Part shown: in pieces, positions 50,990 through 61,530 of the stretch
Numbering within the stretch: position 1 is the first letter of the stretch
How the letters are laid out: each line of letters starts with the position of its first letter
NCBI RefSeq assembly: GCF_029227915.1
Contig: NC_079887.1
Coordinates: 992,001 to 1,056,000 of the forward strand
Direction: 5' to 3'
Length of the DNA: 64,000 bases
Source: Hydractinia symbiolongicarpus
Lineage: Eukaryota; Cnidaria; Hydrozoa; Anthoathecata; Hydractiniidae
Notes under the pieces: generated by a model
Seen by the model: only the letters and a program-made list of their open reading frames with translations
Database searches by the model: none
What the model was told of the DNA's origin: nothing
Program-made: the position numbers and the translations under genes

Positions 50990-52209
50990 AACGATTTTTT
51001 TAATTATTATTTCACCACTAAAACGCATGAGACTTGTAGTTTTCAAGAATGTTTTCATTTTTGATGAGACGCTGAATAAAAAACAGTTTAATCGCCTGCA
51101 AACAAAAATCCGCGATTTCCCGAAAATCCCAGGCTTGGCCCGTATAGTCAAAAGTATACAAAGAAAGTACCCAGGGAGTAAACTCATTTCCCGAACGATT
51201 TTTTAATTTACTTTTTCACCACTAAAACGCATGAGACTTGTAGTTTTTAAAAATGTTTTCATTTTCGATGAGACGCTGAATAAAAGAAGTTTAATCGCCA
51301 ACAAACGAAAACCTGCGATTTCCCGTAAATCCAGGACTCAGCCCGTATAGTCAAAAGTATACAAAGAATGTACCCAGGGAGTAAACTCATTTCCCAAACG
51401 ATTTTTTAAATTATTATTTCACCACTAAAACGCATGAGACTTGTAGTTTTCAAGAATGTTTTCATTTTTGATGAGACGCTGAATAAAAACAGTTTAATCG
51501 CCGCCAAACGAAAACCCACGATTTCCCGTAAATCCCGGGCTTGGCCCGTATAGTCAAAAGTATACAAAGAATGTAGCCAGGGAGTAAACTCATTTCCCAA
51601 ACGATTTTTTTAATTATTATTTCACCACTAAAACGCATGAGACTTGTAGTTTTCAAGAATGTTTTCATTTTTGATGAGACGCTGAATAAAAAACAGTTTA
51701 ATCGCCTGCAAACAAAAATCCGCGATTTCCCGAAAATCCCAGGCTTGGCCCGTATAGTCAAAAGTATACAAAGAAAGTACCCAGGGAGTAAACTCATTTC
51801 CCGAACGATTTTTTAATTTACTTTTTCACCACTAAAACGCATGAGACTTGTAGTTTTTAAAAATGTTTTCATTTTCGATGAGACGCTGAATAAAAGAAGT
51901 TTAATCGCCAACAAACGAAAACCTGCGATTTCCCGTAAATCCAGGACTCAGCCCGTATAGTCAAAAGTATACAAAGAATGTACCCAGGGAGTAAACTCAT
52001 TTCCCAAACGATTTTTTAAATTATTATTTCACCACTAAAACGCATGAGACTTGTAGTTTTCAAGAATGTTTTCATTTTTGATGAGACGCTGAATAAAAAC
52101 AGTTTAATCGCCGCCAAACGAAAACCCACGATTTCCCGTAAATCCCGGGCTTGGCCCGTATAGTCAAAAGTATACAAAGAAAGTACCCAGGGAGTAAACT
52201 CATTTCCAG
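50990..52209 (+). repeat. 3-mer tandem duplication, two copies of 610 bp
   Basis: An M-A-M string at 50990-51599 is repeated at 51600-52209. Each copy contains AAAAAACAG, AATCCAGGACTCAGCCCG, and CGCCGCCAAACGAAAACCCACG. The corresponding place in block copy 1 (near 42.68-43.29 kb) has only one such string. The duplication junction carries AATGTAGCCAGGG near 51570. Confidence 0.92.
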
Positions 52210-52614
52210 AACGATTTTTTAAATTATTTTTTCACCACTAAAACGCATAAGACATGTAGTTTTTAAAAATGTTTTCATTTTTGATGAGACGCTGAAAAAA
52301 AGAAGTTTAATCGCCGGCAAAGGAAAACCCGCGATTTCCCGTAAATACCGGGCTTGGCCCGTATAGTCAAAAGTATACAAAGAAAGTACCCAGGGAGTAA
52401 ACTCATTTCCCGAACGATTTTTCATATTATTTTTTACCACTAAAACGCATGAGACTTGTAGTTTTCAAAAATGTTTTCATTTTTGATGAGACGCTTAATG
52501 AAAGAGGTTTAATCGCCGGCAAACGAAATCCCGCGTTTTCCCGTAAATCCGGGGCTTGGCCCGTATAGTCAAATGTATACAAAGAAAGTACCCAGGGAGT
52601 AAACTCATTTCCCG

Positions 52615-52816
52615 AACGATTTTTTAAATTTTTTTTATCCACTAAAACGCATGAGACTTGTAGTTTTTAAAAATGTTTTCATTTTTGATGAGACGCTTAA
52701 TGAAAGTGGTTAAATCGCCGGAAAACGAAAACCCGCGATTTCTCGTAAATCCCGGGCTTGGCCCGTATAGTCGAACGTATACAAAGAAAGTACCCTGTGA
52801 GTAAACTCATTTCCAG
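52615..52816 (+). repeat. Single 202-bp monomer present only in block copy 2
   Basis: This N-like unit (TTTTTTTATCCACT, GAAAGTGGTTAAATCGCCGGAAAACG and TTTCTCGTAAATCCC) has no counterpart between 43494 and 43696 in block copy 1. The offset between blocks rises by 202 bp across it, from 8919 to 9121. It is a whole-monomer insertion or loss, as expected of unequal exchange in register. Confidence 0.88.
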
Positions 52817-53221
52817 AACGATTTTTTAAATTATTTTTTCACCACTAAAACGCATAAGACTTGTAGTTTTTAAAATTTTCTTCATTTTTGATGAGACGCT
52901 GAATAAAAGAAGTTTAATTGCCGGCAAACGAAAACCCGCGATTTCCCGTAAATCCCGGCTTGGCCCGTATAGTCAAAAGTATACAAAGAAAGTACCCAGG
53001 GAGTAAACTCATTTCCAGAACGATTTTTTAAATTATTTTTTCACCACTAAAACGCATAAGACATGTAGTTTTTAAAAATGTTTTCATTTTTGATGAGACG
53101 CTGAAAAAAAGAAGTTTAATCGCCGGCAATCGAAAACCCGCGATTTCCTGTAAATCCCGGGCTTGGCCCGTATATTCAAAAGTATACAAAGAAAGTACCC
53201 AGGGAGTAAATTCATTTCCCG

Positions 53222-56061
53222 AACGATTTTTATATTATTTTTTCACCACTAAAACGCATGAGACTTGTAGTTTTCAAAAATGTTTTCATTTTTGATGAGA
53301 CGCTTAATGGAAGAGGTTTAATCGCCGGCAAATGAAATCCCGCGTTTTCCCGTAAATCCGGGGCTTGGCCCGTATAGTCGAATGTATACAAAGAAAGTAC
53401 CCAGGGAGTAAACTCATTTCCCGAACGATTTTTTAAATTTTTTTTTCACCACTAAAACGCATGAGACTTGTAGTTTTCAAAAATGTTTTCATTTTTGATG
53501 AGACGCTTAATGAAAGTGGTTTAATCGCCGGAAAACGAAAACCCGCGATTTCCCGTAAATCTCGGGCTTGGCCCGTATAGTCGAATGTATACAAAGAAAG
53601 TACCCTGTGAGTAAACTCATTTCCAGAACGATTTTTTAAATTATTTTTTCACCACTAAAACGCATAAGACTTGTAGTTTTTAAAAATGTTTTCATTTTCG
53701 ATGAGACGCTGAATAAAAGAAGTTTAATCGCCAACAAACGAAAACCTGCGATTTCCCGTAAATCCTGGACTCAGCCCGTATAGTCAAAAGTATACAAAGA
53801 ATGTACCCAGGGAGTAAACTCATTTCCAAAACGATTTTTTTAATTATTATTTCACCACTAAAACGCATGAGACTTGTAGTTTTCAAGAATGTTTTCATTT
53901 TTGATGAGACGCTGAATAAAAAACAGTTTAATCGCCGGCAAACGAAAACCCGCGATTTCCCGTAAATCCCGGGCTTGGCACGTATATTTGAATGTATACA
54001 AAGAAAGTACCCTGTGGGTAAACTCATTTCCAGAACGATTTTTTAAATTATTTTTTCACCACTAAAACGCATAAGACTTGTAGTTTTTAAAAATTTTTTC
54101 ATTTTTGATGAGACGCTGAATAAAAGAAGTTTAATCGCCGGCAAACGAAAACCCGCGGATTCCCGTAAATCCCGGCTTGGCCTGTATAGTCAAAAGTATA
54201 CAAAGAAAGTACCCAGGGAGTAAACTCATTTCAAGAACGATTTTTTGAATTATTTTTTCACCACTAAAACGCATAAGACATGTAGTTTTTAAAAATGTTT
54301 TCATTTTTGATGAGACGCTGAAAAAAAGAAGTTCAATCGCCGGCAAACGAAAACCCGCGATTTCCCGTAAATCCCGGGCTTGGCCCGTATAGTCAAAAGT
54401 ATACAAAGAAAGTACCCAGAGAGTAAACTCATTTCCCGAACGATTTTTTATATTATTTTTTTACCACTAAAACGCATGAGACTTGTAGTTTTCAAAAATG
54501 TTTTCATTTTTGATGAGACGCTTAATGAAAGAGGTTTAATCGCCGGCAAACGAAATCCCGCGTTTTCCCGTAAATCCCGGGCTTGGCCCGTATAGTCAAA
54601 AGTATACAAAGAAAGTACCCAGGGAGTAAACTCATTTCCCGAACGATTTTTATATTATTTTTTTACCACTAAAACGCATGAGACTTGTAGTTTTCAAAAA
54701 TGTTTTCATTTTTGATGAGACGCTTAATGAAAGAGGTTTAATCGCCGGCAAACGAAATCCCGCGTTTTCCCGTAAATCCGGGGCTTGGCCCGTATAGTCG
54801 AATGTATACAAAGAAAGTACCCAGGGAGTAAACTCATTTCCCGAACGATTTTTTAAATTTTTTTTTCACCACTAAAACGCATGAGACTTGTAGTTTTCAA
54901 AAATGTTTTCATTTTTGATGAGACGCTTAATGAAAGTGGTTTAATCGCCGGAAAACGAAAACCCGCGATTTCCCGTAAATCCCGGGCTTGGCCCGTATAG
55001 TCGAATGTATACAAAGAAAGTACCCTGTGAGTAAACTCATTTCCAGAACGATTTTTTAAATTATTTTTTCACCACTAAAACGCATAAGACTTGTAGTTTT
55101 TAAAAATGTTTTCATTTTCGATGAGACGCTGAATAAAAGAAGTTTAATCGCCAACAAACGAAAACCTGCGATTTCCCGTAAATCCTGGACTCAGCCCGTA
55201 TAGTCAAAAGTATACAAAGAATGTACCCAGGGAGTAAACTCATTTCCCAAACGATTTTTTTAATTATTATTTCACCACTAAAACGCATGAGACTTGTAGT
55301 TTTCAAGAATGTTTTCATTTTTGATGAGACGCTGAATAAAAAACAGTTTAATCGCCGGCAAACGAAAACCCGCGATTTCCCGTAAATCCCGGGCTTGGCA
55401 CGTATATTCGAATGTATACAAAGAAAGTACCCTGTGGGTAAACTCATTTCCAGAACGATTTTTTAAATAATTTTTTCACCACTAAAACGCATAAGACTTG
55501 TAGTTTTTAAAAATTTTTTCATTTTTGATGAGACGCTGAATAAAAGAAGTTTAATCGCCGGCAAACGAAAACCCGCGATTTCCCGTCAATCCCGGCTTGG
55601 CCTGTATAGTCAAAAGTATACAAAGAAAGTACCCAGGGAGTAAACTCATTTCCAGAACGATTTTTTGAATTATTTTTTCACCACTAAAACGCATAAGACA
55701 TGTAGTTTTTAAAAATGTTTTCATTTTTGATGAGACGCTGAAAAAAAGAAGTTCAATCGCCGGCAAACGAAAACCCGCGATTTCCCGTAAATCCCGGGCT
55801 TGGCCCGTATAGTCAAAAGTATACAAAGAAAGTACCCAGAGAGTAAACTCATTTCCCGAACGATTTTTTATATTATTTTTTTACCACTAAAACGCATGAG
55901 ACTTGTAGTTTTCAAAAATGTTTTCATTTTTGATGAGACGCTTAATGAAAGAGGTTTAATCGCCGGCAAACGAATTCCCGCGTTTTCCCGTAAATCCGGG
56001 GCTTAGCCCGTATAGTCGAATGTATACAAAGAAAGTACCCAGGGAGTAAACTCATTTCCCG
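53222..56061 (+). repeat. 7-mer HOR, two copies of 1420 bp
   Basis: Copies at 53222-54641 and 54642-56061 have the order O,N,A,M,X,Y,O. Check points 1420 bp apart are the frames at 53692 and 55112, 54131 and 55551, and 54380 and 55800. Both copies share the GTACCCAGAGAGT variant and GTTCAATCGCC in the Y unit. The last O of each copy is directly followed by the O or N that opens the next. Confidence 0.92.
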
Positions 56062-57886
56062 AACGATTTTTTAAATTTTTTTTTCACCACTAAAACGCAT
56101 GAGACTTGTAGTTTTCAAAAATGTTTTCATTTTTGATGAGACGCTTAATGAAAGTGGTTTAATCGCCGGAAAACGAAAACCCGCGATTTCCCGTAAATCC
56201 CGGGCTTGGCCCGTATAGTCGAATGTATACAAAGAAAGTACCCTGTGAGTAAACTCATTTCCAGAACGATTTTTTAAATTATTTTTTCACCACTAAAACG
56301 CATAAGACTTGTAGTTTTTAAAAATGTTTTCATTTTTGATGAGACGCTGAATAAAAGAAGTTTAATCGCCGGCAAACGAAAACCCGCGATTTCCCGTAAA
56401 TCCCGGCTTGGCCCGTATAGTCAAAAGTATACAAAGAAAGTACCCAGGAAGTAAACTCATTTCCCGAACGATTTTTTAAATTATTTTTCCACCACTAAAA
56501 CGCATGAGACTTGTACTTTTAAAAAATGTTTTCATTTTTGATGAGACGCGTAATGAAAGAGGTTTAATCGCCGGCAAACGAAATCCCGCGTTTTCCCGTA
56601 AATCCGGGGCTTGGCCCGTATAGTCAAAAGTATACAAAGAAAGTACCCAGGGAGTAAACTCATTTCTTGAACGATTTTTTAAATTAATTTTTCACCACTA
56701 AAACGCATGAGACTTGTAGTTTTTAAAAATATTTTCATTTTTGATGAGACGCTGAAAAAAAGAAGTTTAATCGCCGGCAAACGAAAACCCGCGATTTCCC
56801 GTAAATCCCGGGCTTGGCCCGTATAGTCAAAAGTATACAAAGAAAGTACCCAGGGAGTAAACTCATTTCCCGAACGATTTTTTATATTTTTTTTTCACCA
56901 CTAAAACGCATGAGACTTGTAGTTTTCAAAAATGTCTTCATTTTTGATGAGACGCTTAATGAAAGTGGTTTAATCGCCGGAAAACGAAAACCCGGGATTT
57001 CCCGTAAATCCCGGGATTGGCCCGTATAGTCGAATGTATACAAAGAAAGTACCCTGTGAGTAAACTCATTTCCAGCACGATTTTTTAAATTATTTTTTCA
57101 CCACTAAAACGCATAAGACTTGTAGTTTTCAAAAATGTTTTCATTTTTGATGAGACGCTGAATAAAAGAAGTTTAATCGCCGGCAAACGAAAACCCGCGA
57201 TTTCCCGTAAATCCCGGCTTGGCCCGTGTAGTCAAAAGTATACAAAGAAAGTACCCAGGAAGTAAACTCATTTCCCGAACGATTTTTTAAATTATTTTTC
57301 CACCACTAAAACGCATGAGACTTGTAGTTTTCAAAAATGTTTTCATTTTTGATGAGACGCTTAATGAAAGAGGTTTAATCGCCGGCAAACGAAATCCTGC
57401 GTTTTCCCGTAAATCCGGGGCTTGGCCCGTATAGTCAAAAGTATACAAAGAAAGTACCCAGGGAGTAAACTCATTGCTTGAACGATTTTTTAAATTACTT
57501 TTTCACCACTAAAACGCATGAGACTTGTAGTTTTTAAAAATGTTTTTATTTTTGATGAGACGCTTAATGAAAGAGGTTTAATCGCCGGCAAACGAAATCC
57601 TGCGTTTTCCCGTAAAACCGGGGCTTGGCTCGTATAGTCGAATGTATACAAAGAAAGTACCCAGGGAGTAAACTTATTTCCCGAACGATTTTTTAAATTA
57701 TTTTTTCACCACTAAAACGCATGAGACTTGTAGTTTTCCAAAATGTTTTCATTTTTGATGAGACGCTTAATGAAAGTGGTTTAATCGCCGGCAAACGAAA
57801 TCCCGCGTTTTCCCGTAAATCCGGGGCTTGGCCCGTATAGTCAAAAGTATACAAAGAAAGTACCCAGGGAGTAAACTCATTTCTTG
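56062..57886 (+). repeat. Mosaic satellite segment, entry to right-end monomer types
   Basis: The run starts as a third 7-mer round (N at 56062) but departs after one unit. Type Q appears for the first time at 56670 and V-like units at about 56470 and 57290. There is no clear period and no non-satellite sequence. Confidence 0.82.
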
Positions 57887-58089
57887 AACGATTTTTTAAA
57901 TTACTTTTTCACCACTAAAACGCATGAGACTTGTAGTTTTTAAAAATGTTTTCATTTTTGATGAGACGTTTAATGAAAGAGGTTTAATCGCCGGCAAACG
58001 AAATCCCGCGTTTTCCCGTAAATCCGGGGCTTGGCTCGTATAGTCGAATGTATACAAAGAAAGTACCCAGGGAGTAAACTTATTTCCCG
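57887..58089 (+). repeat. Monomer type Q exemplar (TTCTTGAACG / AATTACTTTTTCACC type)
   Basis: This 203-bp unit begins after CTCATTTCTTGAACG and continues ATTTTTTAAATTACTTTTTCACC, with a B-like body and CTTGGCTCGTATAG. It is found only in the right-end zone: 56670, 57481, 57887, 58697, 59506, 60114, 61126, 61531, 62341 (degenerate), 62744 and 63353. In the last two strong copies an extra A lengthens the TTTTTAAAAA block. Confidence 0.85.
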
Positions 58090-58291
58090 AACGATTTTTT
58101 AATTTTTTTTTTCACCACTAAAACGCATAAGACTTGCAGTTTTTAAAAATGTTTTCATTTTTGATGAGACGCTGAATAAAAGAAGTTTAATCAACGGCAA
58201 ACGAAAACCCGCGATTTCCCGTAAATCCCGGCTTGGCCCGTATAGTCAAAAGTATACAAAGAAAGTACCCAGGGAGTAAACTCATTTCCCG
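58090..58291 (+). repeat. Monomer type R exemplar (AATTTTTTTTTTCACC type)
   Basis: This 202-bp unit begins after GTAAACTTATTTCCCGAACG and has a long T-run before CACC. In this copy the body reads GACTTGCAG and AATCAACGGCAAACG. Later R units (for example 60316, 61733 and 63557) instead have TTAATGAAAGAGG with CGGAAAACG. R nearly always follows Q. Confidence 0.78.
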
Positions 58292-58493
58292 AACGATTTT
58301 TTAAATTATTTTTTCACCACTAAAACGCATGAGACTTGTAGTTTTCAAAAATGTTTTCATTTTTAATGAGACGCTGAAAAAAAGAAGTTTAATCGCCGGC
58401 AAAGGAAAACCCGCGATTTCCCGTAAATCCCGGCTTGGCCCGTATAGTCAAAAGTATACAAATAAAGTACCCAGGAAGTAAACTCATTTCCCG

Positions 58494-58696
58494 AACGATT
58501 TTTTAAATTATTTTTCCACCACTAAAACGCATGAGACTTGTACTTTTCAAAAATGTTTTCATTTTTGATGAGACGCTTAATGAAAGAGGTTTAATCGCCG
58601 GCAAACGAAAATCCGCGATTTCCCGTAAATCCCGGATTCGGCCCGTATAGTCAAAAGTATACAAAGAAAGTACCCAGGGAGTAAACTCATTTCTTG
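58494..58696 (+). repeat. Monomer type V exemplar (TTTTTCCACC / TTGTACTTTTC type)
   Basis: This unit is marked by AAATTATTTTTCCACCACT and CTTGTACTTTTC in place of CTTGTAGTTTTC. It recurs at 59304 and 60922, each time directly upstream of Q. A related unit near 56470 has TTGTACTTTTAAAAAATG. Confidence 0.78.
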
Positions 58697-59505
58697 AACG
58701 ATTTTTTAAATTACTTTTTCACCACTAAAACGCATGAGACTTGTAGTTTTTAAAAATGTTTTCATTTTTGATGAGACGTTTAATGAAAGAGGTTTAATCG
58801 CCGGCAAACGAAATCCCGCGTTTTCCCGTAAATCCGGGGCTTGGCTCGTATAGTCGAATGTATACAAAGAAAGTACCCAGGGAGTAAACTTATTTCCCGA
58901 ACGATTTTTTAATTTTTTTTTTCACCACTAAAACGCATAAGACTTGCAGTTTTTAAAAATGTTTTCATTTTTGATGAGACGCTGAATAAAAGAAGTTTAA
59001 TCAACGGCAAACGAAAACCCGCGATTTCCCGTAAATCCCGGCTTGGCCCGTATAGTCAAAAGTATACAAAGAAAGTACCCAGGGAGTAAACTCATTTCCC
59101 GAACGATTTTTTAAATTATTTTTTCACCACTAAAACGCATGAGACTTGTAGTTTTCAAAAATGTTTTCATTTTTAATGAGACGCTGAAAAAAAGAAGTTT
59201 AATCGCCGGCAAAGGAAAACCCGCGATTTCCCGTAAATCCCGGCTTGGCCCGTATAGTCAAAAGTATACAAATAAAGTACCCAGGAAGTAAACTCATTTC
59301 CCGAACGATTTTTTAAATTATTTTTCCACCACTAAAACGCATGAGACTTGTACTTTTCAAAAATGTTTTCATTTTTGATGAGACGCTTAATGAAAGAGGT
59401 TTAATCGCCGGCAAACGAAATCCCGCGTTTTCCGTAAATCCGGGGCTTGGCCCGTATAGTCTAAAGCATACAAAGAAAGTACCAAGGGAGTAAACTCATT
59501 TCTTG

Positions 59506-61530
59506 AACGATTTTTTAAATTACTTTTTCACCATTAAAACGCATGAGACTTGTAGTTTTTAAAAATGTTTTCATTTTTGATGAGACGCTTAATGAAAAAG
59601 GTTTAATCGCCGGCAAACGAAATCCCGCGTTTTCCCGTAAATCCGGGGCTTGGCTCGTATAGTTGAATGTATACAAAGAAAGTACCCAGGGAGTAAACTT
59701 ATTTTCCGAACGATTTTTTAAATTTTTTTTTCACCACTAAAACGCATGAGACTTGTAGTTTTCAAAAATGTTTTCATTTTTGATGAGACGCTTAATGAAA
59801 GAGGTTTAATCGCCGGAAAACGAAAACCCGCGATTTCCCGTAAATCCCGGGCTTGGCCCGTATAGTTGAATGTATACAAAGAAAGTACCCTGTGAGTAAA
59901 CTCATTTCCAGAATGATTTTTTAAAATATTTTTTCACCACTAAAACGCATCAGACTTGTAGTTTTTAAAAATGTTTTCATTTTTGATGAGACGCTGAATA
60001 AAAGCAGTTTAATCGCCGGCAAACGAAAACCTGCGATTTCCCTAAATCCCGGACTCGGCCCGTATAGTCAAAAGTATACAAAGAAAGTACCCAGGGAGTA
60101 AACTCATTTCTTGAACGATTTTTTAAATTACTTTTTCACCACTAAAACGCATGAGACTTGTAGTTTTTAAAAATGTTTTCATTTTTGATGAGACGCTTAA
60201 TGAAAGAGGTTTAATCGCCGGCAAACGAAATCCCGCGTTTTCCCGTAAATCCGGGGCTTGGCTCGTATAGTCGAATGTATACAAAGAAAGTACCCAGGGA
60301 GTAAACTTATTTCCCGAACGATTTTTTAATTTTTTTTTTCACCACTAAAACGCATGAGACTTGTAGTTTTCAAAAATGTTTTCATTTTTGATGAGACGCT
60401 TAATGAAAGAGGTTTAATCGCCGGAAAACGAAAACCCGCGATTTCCCGTAAATCCCGGGCTTGGCCCGTATAGTCGAATGTATACAAAGAAAGTACCCTG
60501 TGAGTTAACACATTTCCAGAACGATTTTTTAAATTATTTTTTCACCACTAAAACGCATCAGACTTGTAGTTTTTAAAAATGTTTTCATTTTTGATGAGAC
60601 GCTGAATAAAAGAAGTTTAATCGCCGGCAAACGAAAACCTGCGATTTCCCGTAAATCTCGGCTTGGCCCGTATAGTCAAAAGTATACAAAGAAAGTACCC
60701 AGGGAGTAAACTCATTTCCCGAACGATTTTTTAAATTATTTTTTCACCACTAAAACGCATGAGACTTGTAGTTTTCAAAAATGTTTTCATTTTTGATGAG
60801 ACGCTGAATAAAAGAAGTTTAATCGCCGGCAAACGAAAACCTGCGATTTCCCGTAAATCCCGGCTTGGCCGTATAGTCAAAAGTATACAAAGAAAGTACC
60901 CAGGAAGTAAACACATTTCCCGAACGATTTTTTAAATTATTTTTCCACCACTAAAACGCATGAGACTTGTACTTTTCAAAAATGTTTTCATTTTTGATGA
61001 GACCCTTAATGAAAGAGGTTTAATCGCCGGCAAACGAAATCCCGCGTTTTCCCGTAAATCCAGGGCTTGGCCCGTATAGTCAAAAGTATACAAAGAAAGT
61101 ACCCAGGGAGTAAACTCATTTCTTGAACGATTTTTTAAATTACTTTTTCACCACTAAAACGCATGAGACTTGTAGTTTTTAAAAATGTTTTCATTTTTGA
61201 TGAGACGCTTAATGAAAGAGGCTTAATCGCCGGCAAACGAAATCCCGCGTTTTCCCGTAAATCCGGGGCTTGGCTCGTATAGTCGAATGTATACAAAGAA
61301 AGTACCCAGGGAGTAAACTTATTTTCCGAACGATTTTTTAAATTTTTTTTTCACCACTAAAACGCATGAGACTTGTAGTTTTCAAAAATGTTTTCATTTT
61401 TGATGAGAGGCTTAATGAAAGAGGTTTAATCGCCGGAAAACGAAAACCTGCGATTTCCCTAAATCCCGGACTCGGCCCGTATAGTCAAAAGTATACAAAG
61501 AAAGTGTTCAGGGAGTAAACTCATTTCTTG
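59506..61530 (+). repeat. Right-end segment with 5-mer order Q-R-S-D-V
   Basis: Q at 59506 leads through R, S/D hybrid and Q (60114), then R,S,D,V to Q at 61126, a step of 1012 bp. The round from 61126 is cut short: R at 61330 takes a D-type right half with AAAGTGTTCAGGG, and Q follows at 61531. All units are satellite monomers. Confidence 0.82.

Larger units (their letters stand above)
47234..54231 (+). repeat. Long-range duplicated block, copy 2
   Basis: This is the counterpart of 38970-45110. It is longer because it contains a second 610-bp three-monomer unit (51600-52209) and one additional monomer (52615-52816), and because it keeps the 45 bp lost at 40919. Small substitutions separate the copies, for example AATGGCCTGC here near 48050 against AATCGCCTGC near 39790. 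The order lets each change be placed after the block duplicated, although its direction cannot always be fixed. Confidence 0.9.
57887..59505 (+). repeat. 4-mer HOR, two copies of about 810 bp (Q-R-D'-V)
   Basis: Copies are 57887-58696 and 58697-59505. The rare AATCAACGGCAAACG occurs at 58189 and 58999, 810 bp apart. Both copies share GACTTGCAG, CATTTTTAATGAG, GGCAAAGGAAAACC and ACAAATAAAGTACCCAGG. V in copy 1 ends with a GGATTCGG right half, copy 2 with a B-type right half. Confidence 0.92.

Noticed and set aside
38970-54231. Treating the long-range duplication as an assembly artefact
   Set aside because: The copies differ by substitutions, a 45-bp deletion, a 610-bp duplication and a whole-monomer indel. 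A simple assembly duplicate would be identical, although spanning reads are still needed to prove it.
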